A stretch of 64,000 nucleotides of DNA. Source: Roseobacter ponti. Its GTDB lineage: Bacteria > Pseudomonadota > Alphaproteobacteria > Rhodobacterales > Rhodobacteraceae. The notes under the pieces were generated by a model. The model had not been told where the DNA came from, searched no databases, and saw only the letters and a list, made by a program, of their open reading frames with translations. Positions 44,564 to 53,452 of the stretch are shown here, piece after piece. The stretch's first letter is position 1. Each line of letters opens with the position of its first letter. The position numbers were made by a program, and so were the translations under genes. The stretch covers positions 682,001 to 746,000 of the forward strand of contig NZ_CP048788.1 in NCBI RefSeq assembly GCF_012932215.1, read 5' to 3'.

Positions 44564-44918
44564 CGTCGAATTTTAGTTGATTTCATGCTCATCGTGTCGT
44601 CCTCAAAAGATTTTTTTACCTTGCCTCGTTATGCGGCTCGAGGCTGCCCGATGCCAGGACGGACAGTTAATTTCAACCGGAGAATGTGTTTGTCCGGCCA
44701 CATCTCTTTGCGTGTCGCGCCGCTCTGTTCCGGAAAGTCACCGGACCCGGTGGGGCAGGAACTTCTCTTTGTGCGAACCCAATGCCGGCGGCAATACATC
44801 CCGAGCAGGCCCGGGACCTGCTCTGGTGCAGGGGGCCATCGCCAAAGACTGCGCCACTCACTTGCGCGTACCCGGTTGCTGCGCGAAAACTGAACACAAA
44901 GATAAAGGCGCACGTTCA

Positions 44919-45857
44919 ATGATCTCCCTCTATGCAGCAATCTGGCGCGTCAGCGGGCGGCGGCAGATCTTACTGATCGTTCTGTCCGTTGCGATTGCGG
45001 CGCTGGCGGCAGCCCCCCTTAAATTCCAGCAGGAAATTGTGAACCTGCTGACGGAAGCGTCGTTTGATACGTCAGAGCTTTTCCTGCTGGGCGCCGGGAT
45101 GATGGGTGTCATCATGCTGAGCCTCGGGCTTAAATGGCTGATGGGTTACCGGTCGCAGCTGCTGGGCGAAGATGTGATCCGCCTGATCCGTAAAAGACTT
45201 CTGACCGATGCCGCAGCGAAGCAGAGTATGCACCGCGATATCCTTACCGGCACCCTGTCGACCGCAATATCAAGCGAGGCAGAGGAGCTTGGAAAGTTCA
45301 CCGGCAGCGCGTTTTCGGAGCCTGTGATGCAGTTTGGCACGCTGATCAGTGTGGTCGGTTTTGTTGCTTCCACACAGCCGGGACTGGGCATCCTTGCACT
45401 TGCGATGATCGCGCCTCAGATCGCCATCGTCCTTTTTACGCAGCGCAGAGTGAACATGCTGCTTGCCGGCCGCGTGAGGCTCCTGCGGCGCGCCACCAAC
45501 AAAATCACGGCCAGCGATATCAGTGCTGTCGAAGCATCGGTGCTGGAAGATTTTGACAGTATTTACGGTGCGCGGCGTTCAATGTTCAGATGGAAACTTT
45601 CGACTAAATTTGTCCTCAGTCTGATCAACGCAGCGGGTACGGTTTCCGTGTTCATGCTTGGCGGTCTGTTTATCTTACGGGGACAGACGGATGTCGGCAC
45701 AGTGGTGGCGGCGACGATGGGGCTCAGCAGGCTGCAGGGTCCGACGACGTTTCTGATTTCGTTCTACCGGCAGGTCAGCGCGAACCGGGTCAAATTTGAG
45801 CTTCTGCGCGATATGTCTCTCTATGCAGGCCAGCCGGTCCGTGAGCCGCAGAGCTGA
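44919..45857 (+). CDS. Stand-alone ABC transporter membrane domain
   Basis: A 312-residue protein with six membrane segments in the type 1 exporter pattern: GRRQILLIVLSVAIAALAAA, ELFLLGAGMMGVIMLSLGL, then TQPGLGILALAMIAPQIAIVL and later SVFMLGGLFILRG. The ATPase domain that normally follows in the same polypeptide is missing; the protein ends with REPQS shortly after helix 6. No separate ATPase gene is adjacent. The ATG at 44919 begins the hydrophobic domain; earlier in-frame sequence does not look coding. Either the gene is 3' truncated or it works with an ATPase encoded elsewhere. Confidence 0.72.
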   Translation: MISLYAAIWRVSGRRQILLIVLSVAIAALAAAPLKFQQEIVNLLTEASFDTSELFLLGAGMMGVIMLSLGLKWLMGYRSQLLGEDVIRLIRKRLLTDAAAKQSMHRDILTGTLSTAISSEAEELGKFTGSAFSEPVMQFGTLISVVGFVASTQPGLGILALAMIAPQIAIVLFTQRRVNMLLAGRVRLLRRATNKITASDISAVEASVLEDFDSIYGARRSMFRWKLSTKFVLSLINAAGTVSVFMLGGLFILRGQTDVGTVVAATMGLSRLQGPTTFLISFYRQVSANRVKFELLRDMSLYAGQPVREPQS

Positions 45858-45889
45858 CCGGCATCACAGGCCTGATTTTCACAGTGTCG

Positions 45890-46798
45890 TCAGGGCCATT
45901 CATAGGTGACAAGCCGGGATGATCTGCCATCATCTGTCAGAACAAAGAGCCTGTCAGCCCCGGAACTCAGAGCAACACCTTCGGCGTTTTTCAGCAGTTT
46001 TGGTTTGTGCTTTTTGCTGCCGGGCAGGTCAAAGCGCCGAACCTCCTGCGTGTCCGGGTTCATCCTGAACAGTGATCTGCCGGTGTCGCTGACGATCAGG
46101 ATGTCCCCTGTGGTTCCGTCGATCGTCAGCCCCGACAGATCCATCTCGTCGTCGCGCGCGTGCGGAGAGGAAAAGCCTGCGTCGCGCCCGAGGATCCACC
46201 ACTGAAGAAGCCTGGTAAAGTCCGCACTGATTTCGAGCAGCAGGCGCGGCTCTGTCTCATTTGCGATAAATATGTGGCCGCTGACCGGGTGAACCGCGAT
46301 GCCTTCGAACCCTTTATTTTTCGGCGCGGCACTAAGGTGCTGCCGGACGGCATCGATACCGGCCAGGTCTCTCATCTCTGCCGTTCTGATCCGCCGGCCA
46401 CTGGCCGGATCAATGACAGCAACCGATCGTGCTCCCTCCTCAAGAACCAGAAGGACACCGTCGGGCATAACCGCGATGCCTTCGGGATCCCGGACCGGAA
46501 AGTCAGGATTGATGCGGTCGACGACACTCCCCTCATCATCCAGGACAAATATGGCACCTGTGTTGTCGCTCACTGCATAAAAGCGGGTGCCGTCGAGGCT
46601 CCGGGCGAGGCCGGACGGTTCTGTGAACTGCTCTGAGGCGTCATAGATTTTCTGCGAGTCCATCAGGCGAAGCGCTTCACCGTCAGACGCCCTGGCCCAG
46701 GATACGAGGAGGCAAACGAAAAGTACCGGCAGGAAGTGCAGAGCCGCGCCGCGCCGGTACTTTTTATGCATCGGCGGGTGTTGCCGGTCGCTCTTCAT
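45890..46798 (-). CDS. SdiA-regulated-domain (YjiK-like) beta-propeller protein
   Basis: A 302-residue exported protein: signal peptide (ALHFLPVLFVCLLVSWARA) and a propeller with repeated strands such as EPSGLARSLDGTRFYAVSD, DPEGIAVMPDGVLLVLEEG and NKGFEGIAVHPVSGHIFIANE. This matches the SdiA-regulated/YjiK family, whose role is not settled. The start at 46798 follows GAGAGA; an ATG at 46771 is an alternative that trims the n-region. It is convergent with the lone ABC membrane gene. Confidence 0.78.
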   Translation of the reverse strand: MKSDRQHPPMHKKYRRGAALHFLPVLFVCLLVSWARASDGEALRLMDSQKIYDASEQFTEPSGLARSLDGTRFYAVSDNTGAIFVLDDEGSVVDRINPDFPVRDPEGIAVMPDGVLLVLEEGARSVAVIDPASGRRIRTAEMRDLAGIDAVRQHLSAAPKNKGFEGIAVHPVSGHIFIANETEPRLLLEISADFTRLLQWWILGRDAGFSSPHARDDEMDLSGLTIDGTTGDILIVSDTGRSLFRMNPDTQEVRRFDLPGSKKHKPKLLKNAEGVALSSGADRLFVLTDDGRSSRLVTYEWP

Positions 46799-47014
46799 TG
46801 CGGGTCTCTCTCATCAGCATTGCTCTGCCGGGCTCTGAACCCGCGCCGTCACAACCGAACCACCACCGGGGTGACACCCCTGACGAGATGCGCCAGCGCC
46901 GCAGTCAGATCCGGGTTCAGCCTGCATTATTGACATTTCGTTCCTGAAAAGGAACGTGTAACGCACCGGTGAACCCGGTTTATGATACGTCTCTGCCCCG
47001 GAAAGTCCCGTGAA

Positions 47015-47770
47015 ATGAAATTGCGCATAGTCCTTTTTTCGGTTTTTGCCTGTGCTGTGCCGATGATCGCACAGGCGCAGATGCTGCCGGGGACGGAGTC
47101 GATGGCCATGCCCGCGCAGGTCGATATCACTGCCGGCGGCTGGGGACAGATCCGGGACCTGGATGAGCTCATTACTTTCGGAATGTACGTCCTGACCACC
47201 GTAATATTGACCTGGGCAATCGTCTTTCACCCGGTCCGTCAGGCATCGCGACGGACCCTTGATGATCTGCTGATGCCGCGGCTCTTTTTCCTCTACGCGC
47301 TGATCGGCATGGCGGTCGGTTTTCTTGTGATACAGCACGGGTACATCATCGGGTTTGTCGTGTTCGGTATCGGCGCATTGCTGAGATTCCGCTCTAACCT
47401 GGAAGATCCTGTCGACACGGTGGAGATGATCCTTGTGACTGTGATCGGTCTGGCCATCGGGCTGGACCTGCCGGTTATGGCTATTCTGCTGGCCATCGTG
47501 GCCTGGGTGTTCATCTGGATCGGCGGGCGCACGAAAGGTGTTGAGGTGTCGCTGAAAGCAGACAGCGAGCCGGATGTGATGGAGGCATTCCGGCTGCTCA
47601 AGGAGGCAACGTCGGGGCCGGGCTGGAAAGTCATTCACCAGAAACATGTCGCAGGCAAAACCGGAATAACTGTGGTTTATCAGGTTTCAGGCAGCCTGTC
47701 TGAACAGGAAATTGAGACCCTGCTCACAGATGCTGTCCCTGCGGGGACAGAATGTAAGATCAGGCTCTGA
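47015..47770 (+). CDS. Inner membrane protein of unknown function (DUF4956-like)
   Basis: The protein has a signal-like first segment (IVLFSVFACAVPMIAQAQ), then five membrane helices from about 45 to 165 and a cytoplasmic C-terminal domain of about 80 residues. The core FGIGALLRFRSNLEDPVDTV and TVIGLAIGLDLPV resembles MgtC/DUF4956-type proteins, where the charged FRS/ED loop lies between helices. Function unknown. The ATG at 47015 is chosen for the signal; an ATG at 46982 is in frame. It stands alone and runs convergently into the broken PLD gene. Confidence 0.6.
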   Translation: MKLRIVLFSVFACAVPMIAQAQMLPGTESMAMPAQVDITAGGWGQIRDLDELITFGMYVLTTVILTWAIVFHPVRQASRRTLDDLLMPRLFFLYALIGMAVGFLVIQHGYIIGFVVFGIGALLRFRSNLEDPVDTVEMILVTVIGLAIGLDLPVMAILLAIVAWVFIWIGGRTKGVEVSLKADSEPDVMEAFRLLKEATSGPGWKVIHQKHVAGKTGITVVYQVSGSLSEQEIETLLTDAVPAGTECKIRL

Positions 47771-47801
47771 GCGTCTGCGGGCGGGTTGTCGTCACGCCCG
47801 T

Positions 47802-49076
47802 TTAAAGCTCGCCGTCGCGGGGCAGAAGGGCAAAAAACCAGTCTTCGATGCGCTGCATAAAGGACGCGGCCGGCTCCGCGTTCAGCACCACATCGTCGCC
47901 GACCCATATCAGCATGTTGTCCGCTGTCAGTTCGAGTCGCCAGGCGTTGGATGTGCCGAGATCCGGCGCGGTGAGATCTCTGATCGCCCTGTTCACGCGG
48001 CGGTCCCGCACAATCAGCCCCACCTCGGTATTGAGACGCAGCGACCTGGGGTCGATGTTGGCGCTCCCGATCATGACGGTATCGGTGTCGATGATCAGAT
48101 ATTTCGCGTGCAGCGCCAGCCGTTTGTCTTCCACCGGCGCGGTGATATAGCGTTTACGGCTCGGGGCGTCGGCGCGCAGTTCATGCAGGCTGACACCTGA
48201 GGACATCAGTGCACGGATGTGCTCGCGATACGCACTGTGACCCGCGAGATGATTGTTGGACCGGACAGAATTTGTCAGGATCGTCACTGTCACGCCGCGC
48301 TCAACCGCAGTTTTCAGTGCATCCGTGACCGTCGGGGACGGGATCAGACGGGCCGTCATGATAGTGATGTCGCGCCGTGCGCCTGCAATAAGCTGCAGGA
48401 TGCGGTTTGCCACCTGAACGGGCCGGTCCGACGGTGCCGCCGCACTCTCAGCGGGCGGTGTATCTGCGATAAGCTCTGCCCGCCCGGTACAGGAGCTGCG
48501 CAGAGCGCGTCGCCATGCGAAAGCTCGCTCCTGCTCTGTCTCAGCAGGGAAAAGGGAGCGCGAAACCTGCCACGGAGCGTCGCTTTCATGGGATGTGGGG
48601 GCCACCCTGGCCTGCGCAATCCTGTCCACCAGGAACGACCAGTTATCGTTTCAGCAGGCGTCGAAAACCTGAGATGATTTCCGGGCGACCGGTCCGCCGA
48701 CCAGCAATTCCATATCCCGGAAATTACCGCCGCCGCTAAGGCCGAAGTATTCATCGGCGATGTTACGTCCGCCGATAATGGCAACCTGATTGTCGACCAT
48801 CATGGTCTTGTTGTGCATGCCGTGGTCAACACGGCTGAATTCGCCGAGGTTCAGGATCTGCCAGTCGCCTGCCCGGATTTCTTCAATCTCAGCTCAGACG
48901 CCGGTCTGCGCGGGTGCGCGGCTGGTTTCATCGGCAATCTCTACGGGTTGCAGTGCGGAGCAACCCAGGAGCAGTGACAGCGACAGAAGCCCCGCAAGCG
49001 CGCGCACAGCTCTGACCGTCGCCAGGGCCGTTGCGATCCGACCGCTGGTCGCGGGCAGGGTGGGCGTTCGGATCAC
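47802..49076 (-). pseudogene. Phospholipase D-family lipoprotein with two in-frame stops
   Basis: One reading frame from 49076 to 47802 encodes a lipoprotein signal (LAGLLSLSLLLGCSALQP), then TGA at 48896-48894, then GEFSRVDHGMHNKTMMVDNQ with the first HKD motif and IIGGRNIADEYF, then a second TGA at 48653-48651 in the place of Trp in FDACWNDNW, then the second HKD motif LHAKYLIIDTDTVMIGSANI. Relatives of this cardiolipin synthase-like family are longer; roughly 90-130 residues between the lipobox and the first HKD appear deleted. Both active-site motifs remain recognisable, so loss is recent. The 3' piece (47802-48629) is open from a GTG. Confidence 0.8.
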
Positions 49077-49684
49077 TCGATGCCAAAGATAACGTTGTAT
49101 TCCACCAAAGCATTACTGCGGTTGATGACCTCAACCACGTGATCACCACTCTGCCAGAGCTGGCCGCGATACTCCTGGCCGGCGTTCATGAGCCCGAGCA
49201 GTTCGGAGCCGTCCGGATTGCGGATGACATAGTCAAGCGTGCCGTTCCGGGGGGCCACGCGCACAAAAAGATACTGCTCGTTTGCAGCGCCGAGAACATA
49301 TTGCCGCGTGGCGCCGGGAGCGAGTGTCCCGGTCAGTTCCGCGCCGGTTGTGCCGGCGTCAAAGGCAACCCGCTGTGTTTGTGTCGCGCCGTCAGCCCCG
49401 GCCATCGCGCCGCCGCCGTCATCCATGGCCTCCACCGCCGCAAAATCACCGATCGCACCATCGCTGTAAGCGATGCACCGCCAGAGCGTTCCGCCCGCAT
49501 CCCGCAGCATTACGAGCGTGCCGGCCTCGGAAAACTCGGAACTCTCAATCGTGCCGGACTGCCCGTCAGGCCCTCCGACGCCGCGCAGGTGGTCAATACA
49601 TGCATCGTCTGCATCGGACATTGCAGCAGCGGATGTGCCGGTAATAACTGCGGACAGTGAAATGATAGTTATTAGAGTTTTCAT
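49073..49684 (-). CDS. Secreted hypothetical protein with pre-peptidase-like C-terminal domain
   Basis: A 203-residue protein with a signal peptide (TLITIISLSAVITGTSAAA), two cysteines in the N-terminal half (DACIDHL, LWRCIAY) and a C-terminal beta-sandwich (ELTGTLAPGATRQYVLGAAN ... GDHVVEVINRSN) that resembles bacterial pre-peptidase C-terminal or inhibitor-like domains. No catalytic motif is seen. AAGGAAAAAG precedes the ATG. It overlaps the start of the broken PLD gene by four bases, so both formed an operon. Confidence 0.7.
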   Translation of the reverse strand: MKTLITIISLSAVITGTSAAAMSDADDACIDHLRGVGGPDGQSGTIESSEFSEAGTLVMLRDAGGTLWRCIAYSDGAIGDFAAVEAMDDGGGAMAGADGATQTQRVAFDAGTTGAELTGTLAPGATRQYVLGAANEQYLFVRVAPRNGTLDYVIRNPDGSELLGLMNAGQEYRGQLWQSGDHVVEVINRSNALVEYNVIFGIE

Positions 49685-49856
49685 GTGCTTTTTCCTTCGC
49701 TTCCCGTCGGAAAACTACCGCATTGAAGTCGCGCCTACAATTTCCAAAAGCAACACCCTAACCAGCCGCTGTTAAAGAACAATATGTTCCGGACAAAGCG
49801 TGACAGGACCGAAAAAATCTGTTTCTGTTACTGTGCCGGTCTTAAGGAGACAGTAA

Positions 49857-50030
49857 ATGCAATTCGATCTCGCTCACGCACTCGTATCCGCGATCATTAT
49901 TCTCGGGGTTATCTTTGCACTGCGCAAATTCGGATACGAGCATGAAAAAGGCAAATGGAGCTGGCCGATATTTTTCGGTGTGTTCGTCGCCATGGCGATC
50001 CTGAATCTGATATGGCCATACGGCAGCTGA
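49857..50030 (+). CDS. 57-residue two-helix membrane protein
   Basis: Directly readable from the sequence: AAGGAGA eight bases before the ATG, then 57 codons giving a first helix (ALVSAIIILGVIFAL), a basic loop (RKFGYEHEKGKWSW) and a second helix (PIFFGVFVAMAILNLIW), then TGA. The strong ribosome binding site and clean amphipathic layout support a real small protein. No family is recognised. It stands alone between two minus-strand genes. Confidence 0.65.
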   Translation: MQFDLAHALVSAIIILGVIFALRKFGYEHEKGKWSWPIFFGVFVAMAILNLIWPYGS

Positions 50031-50085
50031 CGGGATGAAGACGGCGCCGCTTTCATGACAAACGCCGCGCCGCCGGGTTTGCGTT

Positions 50086-50379
50086 TCAGCAGTCTCCTGC
50101 AGGCAGCATATTGATCGACGAATAGCGTCCGTCCGAAGTCGTGATCTCGGCGCAGGCACCGGTGCTGCGATTGAACCAGTAGGACGTCAGTCCTTCGGAC
50201 CGGATGAGCTCATACCCGAGGTTCTGAATACCCATTTCGGCCTGGCCTGCTTTGGCGCCCTCGAAGGCTGACAGATCGGAACTGCTGCCCACTGCGGGCG
50301 TGCCTGCTGATCCTGTGTCCTCGACACATCCGGCCAGCGGAAGAGCAATGACGGTTGCAGCAAAAATGATTTTTTTCAT
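50086..50379 (-). CDS. Small hypothetical lipoprotein
   Basis: A 97-residue protein with a lipobox (FAATVIALPLAGC) giving an acylated Cys near residue 18, and a short domain with two further cysteines (GACAEITTSDGRYSSI and the C-terminal DC) that could form a disulfide. AAGGAAAA precedes the ATG. Function unknown; probably outer or inner membrane anchored in the periplasm. Confidence 0.65.
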   Translation of the reverse strand: MKKIIFAATVIALPLAGCVEDTGSAGTPAVGSSSDLSAFEGAKAGQAEMGIQNLGYELIRSEGLTSYWFNRSTGACAEITTSDGRYSSINMLPAGDC

Positions 50380-50541
50380 GAGTTTTCCTTTTGGTTCTTT
50401 CTTTCACGGGCAGCGCACCAGATGATGAAACAGTTTACAGAACAAAGGCCCGCACCAGTTAAAGAGAATGAGCACCGGTGAGTAAAGAATTTTCAGGAAA
50501 TATGAGCAGGCCCCGGATCGTATCCGAAGGGCATCAGATCC

Positions 50542-51297
50542 TTGTCTGAGTCCCTGCAGAATGACGCCGGCAGCACCGGTGGGAGGCTCTTGTGGCTTGA
50601 TATCGCGCGAACAGCGGCGCTGCTCGGGATGGTCGTTTTTCATTTTTTCCACGATCTGGAGATCTTCGGGATACTGCCGCGCGGCACCACAGTCACAGGG
50701 GGATGGGACGTTTTTTCCAGCCTCGTTGCCGGATCATTCCTTTTTATCGCCGGGATCAGCTTCCGGCTCGCGCATGGCGGTGGCGTAAGGTGGCGCAGCT
50801 TTCTGCGACGGTTCGTGGTTCTGTGCCTTGCCGCAGCGCTGGTGTCGCTAGCGACCTTTGTTGTGTTTCCTGAAAACTTCATCAGGTTCGGCATTCTGCA
50901 CTGCATCGCTTTGTCGGGCGTGCTGGGGCTTTTGTGTCTGCGGCTGCCTGCTGTGGTCAACGCCGGTCTTGCCATCGTCTTTATGATGGCGCCGGACCAT
51001 CTGCGCTCCGATCTTTTTAATGCGGATCTTCTGCTCTGGACAGGCCTTGCGACGGCGACCCCGCCGGCACTCGATTATATTCCCGTGTTGCCCTGGTCGG
51101 GCTTGTTTCTGGCAGGGCTGGCAGCCGCGCAGATGCTGCGACCGGGCAGACACCGGCCAGGTGTCGCGCTTTCTGCACCATATGCGAAAGGGGCGGCTTT
51201 TCTTGCCTGGCCGGGCCGGCACAGCCTGACCATTTACCTGTTGCATCAACCGATCCTGCTGGGTCTAATCTGGACAGGTGTGACGCTGGTGTCCTGA
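50542..51297 (+). CDS. DUF1624 / heparan-alpha-glucosaminide N-acetyltransferase-like membrane protein
   Basis: A 251-residue membrane protein with about seven helices and the family start RLLWLDIARTAALLGMVVFH, followed by FLFIAGISFRLAHG, FGILHCIALSGVLGLL and PGRHSLTIYLLHQPILLGL. The His residues in the helix loops are the family's candidate acyl-transfer sites. It may move acetyl groups across the membrane to a glycan or other periplasmic target. The start is a TTG at 50542; no in-frame ATG or GTG precedes the conserved part. It is 50 bases upstream of a set of three secreted-protein genes and may be co-transcribed. Confidence 0.78.
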   Translation: MSESLQNDAGSTGGRLLWLDIARTAALLGMVVFHFFHDLEIFGILPRGTTVTGGWDVFSSLVAGSFLFIAGISFRLAHGGGVRWRSFLRRFVVLCLAAALVSLATFVVFPENFIRFGILHCIALSGVLGLLCLRLPAVVNAGLAIVFMMAPDHLRSDLFNADLLLWTGLATATPPALDYIPVLPWSGLFLAGLAAAQMLRPGRHRPGVALSAPYAKGAAFLAWPGRHSLTIYLLHQPILLGLIWTGVTLVS

Positions 51298-51347
51298 ACC
51301 GGGACTGTCCGCAGGTGTTGCCGCCTGAACTGGAAAGTGAGGACCAA

Positions 51348-51995
51348 ATGAGATTTCTGACCGCAATACTGGTGATCGTGATGAGCACCTCTCTGGCTGC
51401 CGCGCAGGATTTTACCGCCCGCTCCGGAGGCCCGTCTGAGAACGAGATGATGGTGCGCAATGTCGGTGATGCACCCGATGGCATGGCCTTTTTCCGTCCG
51501 GTTCTGAGCGGTGTGCTCTATCGCGGCGGCTTCTCGGGCGGGGACAAGGCCCGGACGGGGCTTGGTTCATCGCAGCGCCAGGAGCTGTGCGAGGACGGAT
51601 TTTCCCAGGCATTCTATGCTGATTTCGGCAAAAACACCGACTACTCCGCCGCATCCTGTGCAAAGGGGCAGATGAGCTATGCTGCGGCCCGTTCATCACG
51701 ACCGGCCAGCGTGATGAAGGCGGTGCATGATGTGATCAAAGCGCCCGGAAAAGGGCCGGTGCTGGTGCACTGCATGTGGGGTGTACATTCTTCGGGTGCG
51801 CTTTCGGCCATGGCGCTGGTGCAGTTCTGCGGCTGGTCTGAGGACCGCGCCAAAGCCTACTGGAACGAGGCGCGCAACGGGGCCCCCTGTTCAGGTGGTT
51901 GTGACAAGTGGATCGATGGCAAGTTTGAGCGCTTTAAGGTGGATGCTTCACTGAATATCTCCGCTGCCGAACAACAGGCGATCTGCCCCAGATGA
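51348..51995 (+). CDS. Secreted Cys-phosphatase-like protein with altered signature
   Basis: A 215-residue protein with a signal peptide (FLTAILVIVMSTSLAAAQ). The region FFRPVLSGVLYRGGFSGGD recalls the N-terminal strand of dual-specificity phosphatases, and the loop VLVHCMWGVHSSGALSAMAL corresponds to the HCx5R phosphate-binding loop, with Ser where the Arg should be. Several further cysteines (PCSGGC, QQAICPR) could form disulfides outside the cytoplasm. It could bind phosphorylated targets without cleaving them, or use a changed mechanism. GAGGA precedes the ATG at 51348; its stop overlaps the next gene (ATGA). Confidence 0.65.
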   Translation: MRFLTAILVIVMSTSLAAAQDFTARSGGPSENEMMVRNVGDAPDGMAFFRPVLSGVLYRGGFSGGDKARTGLGSSQRQELCEDGFSQAFYADFGKNTDYSAASCAKGQMSYAAARSSRPASVMKAVHDVIKAPGKGPVLVHCMWGVHSSGALSAMALVQFCGWSEDRAKAYWNEARNGAPCSGGCDKWIDGKFERFKVDASLNISAAEQQAICPR

Positions 51996-53452
51996 GTGTT
52001 CCGGGACCGCGCCGCATCCGATCCGTACTCAGTTCCGCGGCTCTTGTCATTGCGTCTTTGCAGGTCGCTCAGGCCGGCGATCAGGTGCAGGGCGATGAGA
52101 CCCGCTTTGAGACGCCTGCCGGCACGATTGAGCGCTGCGTGAAAATTGCGCCTGTCCCGCAGGGGACGTATTCAAAAAGTGACCGCAAGACCGAAAGCGA
52201 CTATTGCAGCATCGATTTTTATGCCCCTGCGGTTGCTCTGTGTCCCAAGACCTGGAGCACCAGCCCCGGCATGATGATCTATGATGTCGCATCGGGCCCC
52301 TATGCCAGTGATCGTGCCGCGTTTGAACGCAACGCCTGCAAGGAGGGTAAATCCGCCAGAAACCTCGCCGGAGATACGCTTGCAAAATACAAGGTCACGA
52401 TGAATCAGAGCGGCACGAGCGGTACGTTTTCGCCGTCGCCACTGCTCTATTATCACTTCTCGCGCTACTTCGGCACGGAGGTGCTGGTGCCGGTGGCGGT
52501 CTGGCGCACGATGGACAGCACGCTGCACGCCGCCGAAGTTGCACGCCCCGGGCTTGCGATCTCAGGGCATAACCGATCTGCGCGGATGAACCATGAGGGC
52601 TGGCGCTATCTGGTCGCGGCCGACGAAAAACCTCAAAGCTATACGCCCGTTGATGATCTTTTTACAGCGGACAGGACACAGATTTACGGTGTGCTGCTCA
52701 ACAGCCCCGGCCACCGTTATGGCTCGGAGATTAACGGCACCCGGAAATCCGGATGGGGCAAGGGCCAGAACAACGATTTTCAGAAAACACCGGCCTTTCT
52801 CGCTTTGCGCTCGCCGGCGCCGCTGCCTCAGGCCATTGCCGATGGTCTGTCTGAGGGCCGCAAAGATCCGCAGATAAGCAAAGATCTCGGTCCGGACGTG
52901 ACGCCCGCGCAGATGGCGTTCTGGATGCGCGAGATATCCGAAATCGTCCTGCTGGATTTCATCTTCAGTCAGCAGGACCGTGTCGGCAACATTGATTTTA
53001 CACCCTATTATTACTGGGTCGAAGGCGACGATCTGAAACATAAAAAGGCAAAACATCACGAACCGGGCGACGGGTCGGTGCCGCAGGCGGCCATCCTGCT
53101 GCGACGCACCAACCTGAACGACAATGATGCCGGCGGACGGGTGCAATATGCGAATTTCGCCAAGAGCACGAAGATGCTGGAAAAGTTCCGGCATTTCGAT
53201 GCAGGGGTTTATCGCCGTCTGATGGCGCTGAACACCGATCTGGCGGCACAGGGGCCGGTCTATCAGTGGACGGAGAACAGCTTCGGGCTTACCGACCGTC
53301 AGGTGCAGCAGGTCGTGAAAAACACCCAACTGGCGACGGATATTCTGCGCGCCACATGTGACAGGGGAGAGCTGATTTTTGACCTTGATCCGCGCATGTT
53401 TCTCGCAAAGGGTTCGGTGACCCCGCAAGAGGTGTCCTGTGACGGCAATTAG
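51992..53452 (+). CDS. Secreted protein with kinase-like (FAM20/PI4K-like) motifs
   Basis: A 486-residue exported protein (signal SVLSSAALVIASLQVAQA) with six cysteines. No named family is recognised, but the middle and end follow an atypical kinase pattern: a strand with AKYKVTMNQ (possible Lys), a helix and strand YYHFSRYFGTEVLVPVAVW, then LLDFIFSQQDRVGNIDF, which has the D-R-x-x-N of the catalytic loop, and later RRTNLNDNDAGGR with an acidic metal-site-like DND. This order resembles secreted FAM20-type and PI4K-type kinases. The kinase reading is an inference; structure prediction would decide. It is translationally coupled to a phosphatase-like gene and overlaps a metallophosphoesterase gene. 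Confidence 0.6.
   Translation: MSVPGPRRIRSVLSSAALVIASLQVAQAGDQVQGDETRFETPAGTIERCVKIAPVPQGTYSKSDRKTESDYCSIDFYAPAVALCPKTWSTSPGMMIYDVASGPYASDRAAFERNACKEGKSARNLAGDTLAKYKVTMNQSGTSGTFSPSPLLYYHFSRYFGTEVLVPVAVWRTMDSTLHAAEVARPGLAISGHNRSARMNHEGWRYLVAADEKPQSYTPVDDLFTADRTQIYGVLLNSPGHRYGSEINGTRKSGWGKGQNNDFQKTPAFLALRSPAPLPQAIADGLSEGRKDPQISKDLGPDVTPAQMAFWMREISEIVLLDFIFSQQDRVGNIDFTPYYYWVEGDDLKHKKAKHHEPGDGSVPQAAILLRRTNLNDNDAGGRVQYANFAKSTKMLEKFRHFDAGVYRRLMALNTDLAAQGPVYQWTENSFGLTDRQVQQVVKNTQLATDILRATCDRGELIFDLDPRMFLAKGSVTPQEVSCDGN

Noticed and set aside
48651-48896. Two in-frame TGA codons in the PLD gene as selenocysteine or recoding sites
   Set aside because: One replaces a Trp expected in the family, the other follows a deletion; neither is followed by a visible SECIS-like stem, and nonsense mutation is the simpler reading.
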